DNA of 36,505 bases from a virus: the IMG/VR virus record IMGVR_UViG_3300012936_002595, positions 1 through 36,505 of that record; one strand, 5' to 3'. Below the pieces are notes generated by a model. That model saw nothing but the letters and a program-made list of their open reading frames with translations, did no database searches and had not been told where the DNA came from. The position numbers were made by a program, and so were the translations under genes. Positions 15,392 to 25,200 of the stretch are shown here, one piece after another. Each line of letters starts with the position of its first letter. Position 1 is the first letter of the stretch.

Positions 15392-16323
15392 TATTGTTTT
15401 CCTAAAGTATCTTTAATTTGTTTTACAATTTTTTTCTTAGTGTCGTCACTTAGTTTCATTAAATTTTCGTTATGTCTATCAATTCTAATATCTATTACAA
15501 CTCTAAGAGGAGAATATATTCTCTCGCCTAATCCGTTATCTATAATTTTTAGTGTGGTACTTTCAGGATATGAAATATTTTCAGGAAATGTACTACCTAT
15601 AACTACTGTTCCAGGTTTTTTAAGAGCGTGAACAATATGTTGTCCTACGGAATCACAACCTAAAAAATAATCCGCAGCATTTATAATTGCAGTCCATTGT
15701 AATAAACTTACTTCTTCCGGAAACATTACATTTAAGTTTCGTTTCGTTGGTATTTTCATACTGCTCATTAGTATAACAGCATAATCTTTATTCAATTCTT
15801 CAAGTAAATCTACAATATCATCTACTTCAAACGATCTACCACTTTCATCAACAATTACTCCGCCATGTATTGTAGCAGTAGATCCAAATGGTTGAAATAT
15901 TAATACTTTATCTTTTTTGAAATGTCTTTTTGCTTCTGCTACTAGCTCTTCACCTGTTGCAATATCTTTTTTTCCTATAAAGAGTTCATTGTATACTTTG
16001 GTTTCTGGAACTGTTTCAGGTGGATAATCATAATTAATCAGCATGTCAAAGGCTTGCACTAAGTTTGCTCTTTGAGTAAAATAAGCATTAAGTTTGTAAG
16101 GTTCAGGTGTAATGATTTCTCTATCTTTTAATTTTTCAAAAAGATTAGGATCATTAGCAGGAAAGGTATTGTTAACTAATATTTTACTGGTTAGATATAA
16201 ATCAATCCAACCTTCTACAATAATAGGTGCTGTTGGATCAATATTTTTTAAATGATATTCTAATGCTGGAATCGCACAAAGTACACGACCGGCACCACCA
16301 TTAATAAAGAATGCTTTTTTCAT
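15391..16323 (-). CDS. Glycosyltransferase family 9, heptosyltransferase-like
   Basis: A 310-residue protein with the GT9 layout: an N-terminal INGGAGRVLCAIPALEYHLK (the Gly-rich acceptor-side loop), a middle VLIFQPFGSTATIHGG, then IINAADYFLGCDSVGQHIVH and KKPGTVVIGSTFPEN, the donor-binding C-terminal fold. GT9 enzymes transfer heptose from ADP-heptose to lipopolysaccharide core. Many phage members have unknown acceptors. As first gene of the minus-strand island it pairs naturally with the heptose pathway on the other side. A late promoter box and an 11-base inverted repeat lie in the 74-base gap upstream. The donor may be another nucleotide sugar. Confidence 0.8.
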   Translation of the reverse strand: MKKAFFINGGAGRVLCAIPALEYHLKNIDPTAPIIVEGWIDLYLTSKILVNNTFPANDPNLFEKLKDREIITPEPYKLNAYFTQRANLVQAFDMLINYDYPPETVPETKVYNELFIGKKDIATGEELVAEAKRHFKKDKVLIFQPFGSTATIHGGVIVDESGRSFEVDDIVDLLEELNKDYAVILMSSMKIPTKRNLNVMFPEEVSLLQWTAIINAADYFLGCDSVGQHIVHALKKPGTVVIGSTFPENISYPESTTLKIIDNGLGERIYSPLRVVIDIRIDRHNENLMKLSDDTKKKIVKQIKDTLGKQ

Positions 16324-16324
16324 T

Positions 16325-16362
16325 AATATTATAACCTTTGCTTATGCTGTTGTTATAATATT
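16325..16362. repeat. Perfect 11-base inverted repeat upstream of the glycosyltransferase
   Basis: AATATTATAAC at 16325-16335 and GTTATAATATT at 16352-16362 are perfect inverted copies with a 16-base spacer. One arm overlaps the late promoter box (16359-16365), and the other abuts the glycosyltransferase start codon. It could be an operator or an RNA hairpin, but the region is AT-rich and chance is possible. Confidence 0.45.
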
Positions 16363-16365
16363 TAT
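16359..16365 (-). promoter_or_regulatory. T4-type late promoter box ATAAATA
   Basis: ATAAATA on the minus strand, within CACAATAAATATTATAAC, 35 bases before the start of the glycosyltransferase. It would drive the seven-gene island 16323-10441, so the glycan genes on this strand are probably expressed with the structural genes. Confidence 0.58.
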
Positions 16366-16397
16366 TGTGTTCTGAAAAGCCTAATTAATAATGTGGT

Positions 16398-17123
16398 TTA
16401 CTTTACACCGTTTGGAAGCATACTAATAGCAGTAACATCAGCATCGCCTCTGTCAGCAATCCTTGTAACAGTTACTTCCGGATCATTAAAGTTTGGATCT
16501 GGTCCATCATCAGGTGACTCTGGAAATCTAACCAAATAACCTGGAACATCTGCCCAATCTGTTGGCATATCTCTTAGTTTTTGTCTATATTCACGCCATT
16601 GAGATTTTAATGAGTCTGGCATGTCTTCTGCTATTTTGCCATCACTATCAGACAATTTTTTATTTCTTTCTTGTCTTAGGAAATTCCAACCTTCAACTGC
16701 TGCTACTCTTTCCATTGGAGCCCACTCTAATGGACCTTTGTAATTTGGATACAAAGAATATTCGTTATAAACTTCACAAATGTGTGTAGGATCAGGAATA
16801 ATAGCGTTTGGTTGATCACCAGGGCCAACTTCTACTTCATATACTTTAGGTTCTTCTATGCCGCCCCACAATAAAGCAATTTTTATTGTGTTTTCATCAG
16901 TGTCTGCTCTAAGAATTTCTTTTCTAATGTTTAATGGAAGAGGACAATCAGGCTCTTCATGCGGAGCATGACACTGCTCTAAGTATCCTGTTTCTTTATC
17001 AATCCATAAAATTATATGATCAGGACCATCATAATTCATTGTGGCTGTTTTACCTTGATTAGTTGTATTTGAATACATATAATCAGGTATAGCGTAAGTT
17101 AGTGTCTTTTTAATATTTGCCAT
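16398..17123 (-). CDS. Probable tail-fibre assembly chaperone
   Basis: A 241-residue protein. Residues ~165-205 show the pattern of phage tail assembly chaperones: a helix with WNFLRQERNKKLSDSD, then SLKSQWREYRQKLRDMPTDW, where the WxxYRQxLRDxP motif is typical of the APC-type tail-fibre assembly family. The N-terminal part (NIKKTLTYAIPDYMYSN) and a middle with HIILWIDKETGYLEQCHAP are of unknown function. It follows the cysteine-rich adhesin gene after 13 bases, with a good ribosome site (AAGGAGCAAAACATAATG), and an adhesin-then-chaperone order is common in T4-like phages. It is the last gene of the fibre block. Confidence 0.68.
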   Translation of the reverse strand: MANIKKTLTYAIPDYMYSNTTNQGKTATMNYDGPDHIILWIDKETGYLEQCHAPHEEPDCPLPLNIRKEILRADTDENTIKIALLWGGIEEPKVYEVEVGPGDQPNAIIPDPTHICEVYNEYSLYPNYKGPLEWAPMERVAAVEGWNFLRQERNKKLSDSDGKIAEDMPDSLKSQWREYRQKLRDMPTDWADVPGYLVRFPESPDDGPDPNFNDPEVTVTRIADRGDADVTAISMLPNGVK

Positions 17124-17136
17124 TATGTTTTGCTCC

Positions 17137-17964
17137 TTAACTATATGTTACCCTTACTAATCCACCAGCACCAAATGAACCCCAACAAGCATTACGTGAA
17201 CCAGTACCGTGTCCTGCTCCACCGCCTCCTGGAAATGCTGCGTGTGCTGAACAACAAGCCAAGTTACCTGTACACCAGTGTTTACCACCTACTCCGTGTG
17301 GTGCTGCAAATGGACCTGAAGGACCACCTGCTACTGAGAAGTAATCAGCACAACAGTTGTACTGTCTGTTCATTGAACCTGCTGTACCTCTAAATGTCAT
17401 ATCAGCGCCATAACTTGCTTCGTTACATGCGTTTGCCTGCCATGAACTGTTATATAAACCTCTGTTACACTGAACGTTACCAATGTGACAGTTGTAACAG
17501 TTTGATGATTTATCCCAAACTGTAGGACCGCCCATGCCGCCTGTTACACAGAAATTACTTAATCCTGTACCGTTAACGTAACTTCTACAACCATGACGGT
17601 TGTTTACGTTACATCTACAGCAACAACTACATGCTGAAGATCCAGCAGCACAAATTGTGTACTGGCTACCATCACCAAAACCATGAACTGATTTCTGTAA
17701 TGTTTTTACAGCATAGTTTCCGCCTTGACCACCGATTCCGTTATCGTAGTCACCGCCTGATGATCCACCTGGGCCACCACCTGATAATATTTCAAATTTA
17801 ATAGATGTAGTTCCGTTTGGCACAGTCCATAGGCAACATCTGCCGCCATTACATGGTGTCCACCAATCGCCATCATATACATAAAATTCGTAACCTTCAG
17901 CAATTTTACATTGGTGCTGTCCGTTACAATAGATAATACCCTTATTTGATAATTGTACAGCCAT
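17137..17964 (-). CDS. Cysteine- and glycine-rich adhesin-like fibre protein
   Basis: A 275-residue protein with 23 cysteines (about 8%), including CRCC, SCCCRC, NCC and ACC clusters, against almost none in neighbouring fibres. The first ~70 residues hold a beta part with YCNGQHQCKIAEGYEFYVYD and the WTVPNGTTSIKFEILSGGGP segment. From there on it is Gly-rich, with GGPGG, GGGGAGHG and an end FGAGGLVRVTYS. The WTVPxGxTxxxxExxGGG and GGxGG arrangement is that of glycine-rich phage adhesin tips. Cysteines could form disulfides after release or bind metal. Its ATG overlaps the S74 fibre stop (TAATG) with AGGAGG upstream, so the two are coupled, and the next gene is a likely chaperone. Host-contact adhesin is an inference. 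Confidence 0.78.
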   Translation of the reverse strand: MAVQLSNKGIIYCNGQHQCKIAEGYEFYVYDGDWWTPCNGGRCCLWTVPNGTTSIKFEILSGGGPGGSSGGDYDNGIGGQGGNYAVKTLQKSVHGFGDGSQYTICAAGSSACSCCCRCNVNNRHGCRSYVNGTGLSNFCVTGGMGGPTVWDKSSNCYNCHIGNVQCNRGLYNSSWQANACNEASYGADMTFRGTAGSMNRQYNCCADYFSVAGGPSGPFAAPHGVGGKHWCTGNLACCSAHAAFPGGGGAGHGTGSRNACWGSFGAGGLVRVTYS

Positions 17965-18839
17965 TACTGTTGTCCTCCTTTTATCGCATCTATTTCTTGT
18001 TTAAGTGTTTTGATAGATTCTATTAACAGTGGAATTAAACTATCATAACTTATAGCAAGATAACCATCTTCTCTTTCTACAACTGCCGATGGAAGAACTT
18101 CTTGTACTTCTTGAGCTATAACTCCTACGTCACGTTTAGTTCTTTCTGGATACATTTCTTGTGCAATGCTATTCCAGTTATATTCGTATCCTGATAATTT
18201 TGTTATTTTTTCTAAACTGTCATCAATTTTAACAATATCTTCTTTTAATCTTTTGTCTGAAGATGCATATGCTAATATATCTGCACCTGCGTAAATAGCG
18301 CCACTTACACCAACACCACCAGTTACAACTAGTGTACCTGTAGTAATTGAAGTTGAAGCAGTATTTCCACCTAATGACATAGTTCCTGTACTAGGTTGGA
18401 AAGATAATTTTGTAGTTGAAACTTTTGTTTCTGTTAAAAATCCTGTAGCAGATTGTGTGCTAATTACTGGATAATAAGTTGCTGCATCACCTGTTTCATC
18501 AGCATGTGCTGGACCTGCTGCTTGCCATGATAGTACTCCTGCACCGTTTGTTACTAGTGCATATCCTGTTGAAACTGCTTCAGCATCTGGCAATGTCCAT
18601 ATTACATCACTTGCAATAGTTGCAGGTGCTTTGAATCCAACGTAATGACTATCGTCACTGTCACCAAATCTTAAATCTGCTTGTAATCCTAAATGCGTGT
18701 TACCCTGGATGTTTGTTCTACCAGTACCTTGCGGATCAATAGTGATATCAAGATCTTCAGCAGCACTAATCGTAGTGTTAGTAATGTTAATACCACCTAG
18801 TGCACCACCGACTTCACCTGTTGTAATTTTTCTTGCCAT
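17964..18839 (-). CDS. Tail fibre protein with C-terminal S74 intramolecular chaperone
   Basis: A 291-residue fibre. The last ~100 residues carry the peptidase S74 / endosialidase chaperone: SSDKRLKEDIVKIDDSLEKI, then LSGYEYNWNS, RDVGVIAQEVQEVLPSAV and a terminal helix LIPLLIESIKTLKQEIDAIK. This domain trimerises the fibre and then cuts itself off, with Ser at the SDKRLKEDI junction (near residue 190) as the usual nucleophile. The part before it is a beta fibre with LGLQADLRFGDSDDSHYVGF and repeated GTLVVTGGVGVSG. It belongs to the 36505-16398 fibre block and is translationally coupled to the Cys-rich adhesin. Confidence 0.9.
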   Translation of the reverse strand: MARKITTGEVGGALGGINITNTTISAAEDLDITIDPQGTGRTNIQGNTHLGLQADLRFGDSDDSHYVGFKAPATIASDVIWTLPDAEAVSTGYALVTNGAGVLSWQAAGPAHADETGDAATYYPVISTQSATGFLTETKVSTTKLSFQPSTGTMSLGGNTASTSITTGTLVVTGGVGVSGAIYAGADILAYASSDKRLKEDIVKIDDSLEKITKLSGYEYNWNSIAQEMYPERTKRDVGVIAQEVQEVLPSAVVEREDGYLAISYDSLIPLLIESIKTLKQEIDAIKGGQQ

Positions 18840-18855
18840 TATACTTTCCTTTTAA

Positions 18856-19191
18856 TTACGCCGTAACTGTTGATGTTTCAATGCCCATTGCTACAGCACT
18901 AACACCTACACCTGAAGCGTAAACTTTAATTATTTTACCAGCGTCTAATACTAAACCTGTTCTTTCCAACACACCCTTAGGTGCTAAAACTACATCATAT
19001 TCGATGAATTCGTCGTTGCCAGGTGTGCCTGGTGCAGCCACTGTAGTCACCGCTACTCTTAAAGTAATGTTACCAGTGGTCCTGTTAACCATACTTACAC
19101 TAGCGACGCAAAAAGTGTCTGCAGGGCATACATACAAGTTTTCGTATGTAGTTGCTGCTACGTCTAAAGTTCCTAATCTTCCTGTTGCCAT
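18856..19191 (-). CDS. Small structural protein, beta-sandwich type
   Basis: A 111-residue protein beginning MATGRLGTLDVAATTYENLY, with alternating strands such as SVSMVNRTTGNITLRVAV and LERTGLVLDAGKIIKVYASG. Its pattern (strand, NRT-type turn, APxG/ERxGLxLxAG, end strand) parallels the 110-residue protein at 32997-33329, so the two may be paralogous decorations or fibre-linked proteins. It follows the 2578-residue fibre by 22 bases, and a late promoter box overlaps that gene's stop. GGAGAAG ten bases before the ATG is a plausible ribosome site. Function not known. Confidence 0.72.
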   Translation of the reverse strand: MATGRLGTLDVAATTYENLYVCPADTFCVASVSMVNRTTGNITLRVAVTTVAAPGTPGNDEFIEYDVVLAPKGVLERTGLVLDAGKIIKVYASGVGVSAVAMGIETSTVTA

Positions 19192-19210
19192 TTTATTTCT
19201 TCTCCACTGT

Positions 19211-19217
19211 TATTTAT
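19211..19217 (-). promoter_or_regulatory. T4-type late promoter box ATAAATA
   Basis: ATAAATA on the minus strand overlaps the stop of the 2578-residue fibre gene, 19 bases before the next start. It would allow the S74 fibre, Cys-rich adhesin and chaperone genes to be made at higher level than the giant gene ahead. Confidence 0.58.
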
Positions 19218-22200
19218 GTTAAGAAGTAGTTAAATGCTATCGGAAGACCGACAACGCCACTTCTAAAATCAAATGTTGCATTCATTTTAATTGATTGACC
19301 AGTTGTAGTACTTATCGTATTATTTTGGATAGTAATAAAACCAGCAGTTACACTGTTAACGTTAAGTGCAGCACCACCGCCACCAATTTGTGAACTAATA
19401 TATGCTTTAATAGCTCTTTGTGTTGGTACAATATTATCCGAATTAGCACTAAAGAATACATCTGTACTAAATTCAGTAATACTTGCACTATTTCCGCCTA
19501 GTGTAACCTCTCCAAGTGTAAGTTCTTGTAGTCCTGAAATATTAAATGCATCAGCATTCAATGTTGCAACACCAGTTGACTGTTCAATTGTAAACAAGTC
19601 ACCAACTCTGAAGTTACCATCTTGGTCCGTTGATGTAAAGAACACTCTACCACCGTTATCATCTCTGGTTTCATTTGCTTGATTTGGTAACTTACTTGGA
19701 GTATTTGGATAGTTTGTAGAAGCAAATCCTCCAGTACCAATATCTAAGAAATCGTGTCCTGTCAATCTAACTTGTGAATATCTAATTCTAGTTTCAACAC
19801 TAGTGCCATCCGGCGGAGTATCAAATACTGTCATATCCGGAGCAATCTGCAAGAATGCTGTTTGTGCACCATCGTTTTCGCCTAACAATGTTAAAACTTG
19901 TACTAGTTTAAATGTTCTTTCTGGTAAATGTCCAAACACAACGTTTGAACCTACTGCTGGAACTTTTGATAATCTTCTTACCGCTATAAATGATCCGCTT
20001 TGGAAGATATCTGCAAATCCATCTCCGCTATTTAGATCAGCACTTGCTGTAACATATCCTGTTCCTCTGTTTTTAAAGGATGGTTGAGCTAGTGCTCCTT
20101 TACCAATTCTAACTTCTGTCGGAGCCTCAAATGTATTATTAGGATCTGTAATAGTTATTGTTGGTGCAGTAGCATATCCTGAACCTGGTTCAGTAATTCT
20201 AATTGCAAATATTTTCTCAGTTGCAACAAATGCTCTACCTTGTGCTCTTGTACCTTCTTTAATTTGTATACCGCCGTTTCCTGAACCTTGTCTAGCACCT
20301 ACAAACATTCCTACTTGGTTTGGATTACCAAATGCTGTAGCAACAAGTCCGTTTGTTTCGGATTGTGTTCTTGCTGTCCATACAATACCATCTGTCGATG
20401 TTGCGTAGTTTGCGCCATCACTTACTGCTACAAATGTTCCTTGTCCGTATTCAATATGTGACCATCCTGCAGTTGAAGGTAATGTGCTTGCAGTCCAAGT
20501 TTGACCGCCATCAATACTGTAAGCGGCTACTGTACCGTTTGTTGCTGATACTGCAACAAATCTGTTGTTACCATATGCAACACTGCTCCAGTCTGAAGTT
20601 GATGGTAAAGTAACAGCAGTCCAAGTTGCGCCTTTGTCAACTGACCATGCTGCTTTGTTTGTGCCTGAAGCAAGTACTACCCAATATCCGCCGCCATATG
20701 CAACACTATCCCATGTGCTTGTGCTTGGAAGACTAGCAGCGGTAACGCTCCAAGAAACACCACCATCTTCGGAAATTGCTGCTTCTGTTGAGCCTGATTT
20801 AACTGCTATCCAACAGTTAGCACCGTAACCAACTGCATTCCAACTTCCTGTGCTAGGTAAGTTTCCTCCTGCTGTCCAAGTTGCTCCGCCATCAGCACTA
20901 AATGCTGTGTCGTCAACTCCTGTGCCACCTGCAATAGCAATTACTCTTTCATCATTTTCTCTTGCTTTACCTGCAACACTTGTAAATGTTCCTGCACCTG
21001 TTGCCTCAAAAATTGTTCCTGGTAAAATTGCACTTGCACCTATTGAGAACCAAGGAGTATCTCCAGGTTCTGTAATAGTGTATGCTCTGCCAGTAACAAA
21101 ATTTGTTGCTTCAACCACTTTATCCATTCTACCGCCAGCAAGTGCTGTCCAAGTAGTTGTTGCAGGAAGTGTTCCACCTGTTGTCCATGTTACACCATCT
21201 GCGGAAGTATTTGTGCCGTTTCCTGTTGCGCTTGGTAAAGCAATAAACTTACCACCGTTTGATGTACCTGATTTGTCAAATTCTACTATAGCACCAGTGC
21301 TACTGTTTATAGATGTAATTGTAAGCACTATATCGTTTGCTGGTGTTGCTCCACCAACTGCTGTACCTAAAATAGTAACTGTATCTAATCTTGCGTAACC
21401 AGTACCACCTGTTTTTAAAACAACTTCATACTTTGTACCTTTCTTGAAAACATCAAATGTAGCATTAATACCTGATCCTGTAGTAGAATTCTGTACTGTA
21501 TTAAGGTAATTTTCAAAAATGTTTTGGTAATGTAAGTCAGCCCAAGTAGTAGTAGCAGCCAATGTTCTTGCTGTTTCGCTTCTTGGTGGTGTACCAAATG
21601 TAACATTTGGTTGAATTACATATGTAGTTGATGCATCCGGTGCTGCAATTGTAGTACCTGGAACTTCATGATCCCAACCTGCTGCTCCTGTAGATGGTTT
21701 TGTTACTGTAGCAACTTTTGTTCCTGAATTGTAAGTATCAATAATACCTACTTGTCCAACACCATTACCACCGTTTAGATAAACTCTCATACCAATGTAT
21801 GCTGTACTTGTTTGACTATCTGTTGCAGCAATAGTAATCTGTGTAGTTGTTCCACCTTGTGCAGTGTTTGCCGATTGTACATATCCAAATCCGCCGAAGT
21901 TACCTGCGGCTTCTGGTGCATTTGTCGAATCGTCTACATTGTCAAGCAGTCTTACATTGAATACTGCATCATCTCTAATTTCTTTTCCTAATTCTGCCGA
22001 TGCATCTGATCCAGCACCAAATAGTCCCATATCTGCTTCTGTATATTCTGAACCAGCATTGTTATATTCTAGTGTGAAAATTTTATCTGCACCGTCAGTA
22101 GTTACTGATCCTACTGTTGCTTCGAATTGAAGTCTGTTATCTACTACAGATGATCCTACAGTTTCTGTACTGTCAAATCCTTCTGCTACTGATCCAAAGT

Positions 22201-25200
22201 CACCGTAAGAGTTGTTACCGTTGGTTCCTCTAATTCTTCCACCTTCGGTTGATAGATATCCAATATGTGCATAGTAAGTAAACACTGATACAAGCTCTGC
22301 TCTACCATTGTTTGCTACCCAAGCACCAATACCGTCTGATATAACCTGTGTAAAGTCGTTGGACACAATCGAATCATTACCACCGTTGTGTAATGCTCCA
22401 TCAATTTTTTGTCCTATGGCTGCGTTACCAAATGTTGTAACGTTTTGTACGTAAGGTGAACGTTGAATAATCCAACCTCTAAAATCATCTGGTCCCCAAC
22501 CTGGATCAAGTGATGCATATGCACCTGCTGATACTCTTGATGTTCCATACTCGTTTTCTTGTGTAAGGTCACCATTTAAGCCATCTAGTGTTTGATTTCT
22601 TACACCAGTTCCGTTTCTCAAGTAATAGAAATCTTCTTCTTGTGATCCTGTAACTGCATTTGCATAGTATCTTGCAGCATATCGTGACTTGTAGTTAGAA
22701 GTCCACTGCAGATCCCATTTAAGTGCATCTATATAAGTATCAACATCTCTTGCACAAGCAGTTTCATCGTACAACATTTCAACATTTGCACTTCCTGTTG
22801 CAGTAGTTAATGTTACCGCACTACCTGCATAGCGTGAAGTTGCAATTTTAAACTGTGTTGCACTAACAACATCGTACACATAGTATGTTGTACCTGCAAC
22901 AATATTTCCAAATGTTGTGCCTGTAAATTTAATTGCTGCATTTCTTTTCAACCAGCCTGTATCACTTATAGTAATAACATCTGTTGTGATTGTTGTATTT
23001 GTTATAGTGCCACTGAATGCATCGTCGATGTAAGCAGCAACTTCTGCTTTAATAAAGTCTCTGTTTTCTTCTAGTTTTAATCTAGCGTAGTCTCTATTTC
23101 TAATCTCAGTTGCACAAACGTCACCTTCATTAGTTGCACTAAAGAATATTGTGTCTAGTTTATCCATCAACAACGCAACTCTTGCTGCTGCTGTTGCGTC
23201 ACTATTTAAGTAAGTTGCAGTGTCGCCTGCAATCACAGTTGCTAGATATTTAAAAGCAGCTCTTGTTGCAGTCTTTTGTCCTAAAGTGTAAACATCACTT
23301 GAAGTACTACGCAAGTATGCTAATGCTGCAATATGTGTGGCAAAATTTGTTGCGTCTGCATTGATCGCACCTGCGCCTAACATAAAGTCAAACATTACTG
23401 CTTCAAGTATTAATCTTGTATCTCTTTTACACTTAGCCTCGTCATATACAAGTGTAGGATAGTTAGTATCAATGTAACTGTCAACCAGTGTTACAAGGGC
23501 CTCTTGCTGCGCATCTAAGGTCTCTGCAGCGGTGATAAGTGCTGTAGTTGAACTTACAGCATTAGTTACTGCTGGATAGTTTTCTACGTGTGCAGGTACA
23601 CTTAAACCAGTTGCGTCTGTTAATGTAAACACACTACCACCAAATGTTTCACTAACTGTAAATGTGTTAGCGGCCGGTGTGCTTATAATCCAATACTTTG
23701 TATCTTTTACTAAGTTATTAGACGCTTCTAATGGAATAAATGCATCACCAACTTCTAATCCGTGTGCTGCACTTGTTGTTATAACATTTGATGCTGTTGT
23801 AGTTACAGTGACATTTGGTAAATCAGCCCCTGTTGAATCTCCAGCAAGCGTGTTAAGAATAATATCAAAATTATTTTCAATATGTGTTGCAACAGATGCA
23901 CCAGCATCTGCATTCATGTATTGTGGAATTGTACTCTGTAAACCTGTAATAGTTGTACTTCTAGCAACTTTTGCTAACAATTCTTTCAAATAGTTATATG
24001 CTGAAATTGTTTGTGTAACTGCATTGCTATTTAATGCACTTGTAGAACTATTACCGTCCCAATATGCTTTTGCTGCATTAAGTATTTGATAGTTTCCACC
24101 ATATGTTAAATCATAACTAAATGCGTCAACGATATATCCAACATCTTGTCTGCACTTTGTCTTACTATATTTTAGTGTAGGAAAGTTATTTGTAATATAT
24201 TGTATAACTTCTTCTTGTAAGAATTTTTTGTTGTACTCAATATTTTTCTTAGCAGTACCATATCCTGCCAAATAAGATGAATTATAACCTGTTGGCTCTG
24301 TTAAGTTGGTTGTATGTTTTACACCAAGTTTAAAATCAATTTGCTCTGCTATCACATCAACTAATTTTGATGTAATTCCTGCAGTTTCTGCGTCATCTGC
24401 TATAGGCCATGTTTGATCTTGAGAAGTTGTATTTCCTGTAGTAGGAGTAACTGATGTGCCATCAACAACATTACCAATAAATCCTTTAATATGTTTTAAA
24501 GTTTCTATTGAATAATAAGAATCAGTAACATCTGTATTACTATCTGCTTCTTGTTGTGCTGCAACATTAGTTGAACGAACTTCATCACCTAATATAACTG
24601 TTTCTGCAGGAACAATAATAGGTAATATCTCTTTGTATCTACCTGACTTAACGTTAATTGTAACATTAGGTACTAATCTTGTAGGAATAGCACTTGTGTC
24701 GCCTGCTGTAATTGTATCAGTAATAATTTTCAATAGCGTAGCGATTGTAGTAGATACTCCTGCTTCTGTAGTGTAGTTAGTATCGATGTACTGTGCTGCT
24801 ACTGCTGTTGAGTCACTGCTGTCTTGGTATGCTGTTGACGGTGCAGTGTTATTTAAAACACTATTAATAATTGTTTCTAAGTGTCCGTATGCAGCAACAG
24901 ATTGTTGTGCTTCTGCAGCCAATCCTGCTCCACCATATACTTTGTCTTCTGACGGTGCTGAAAATTCACCGTCTGCACTAAATCCGTTTACAAAAGATAA
25001 CGCTGCTGCACGTGATTTTAGATTTCCGCCGTGTCCAATATCCCAGATAAGTCTGTCAATAATAAATCCAACATCTCTTTCACATTTGTATTCATCAAAA
25101 TCAAAATTTTCCCAGATACTTCCTGGTGTTGCGTTTGCTACTTGATACTCTATGTAACTAGAAGTTTCTCTTTGTAAAAATACTCTATTTCTTTCTATTA

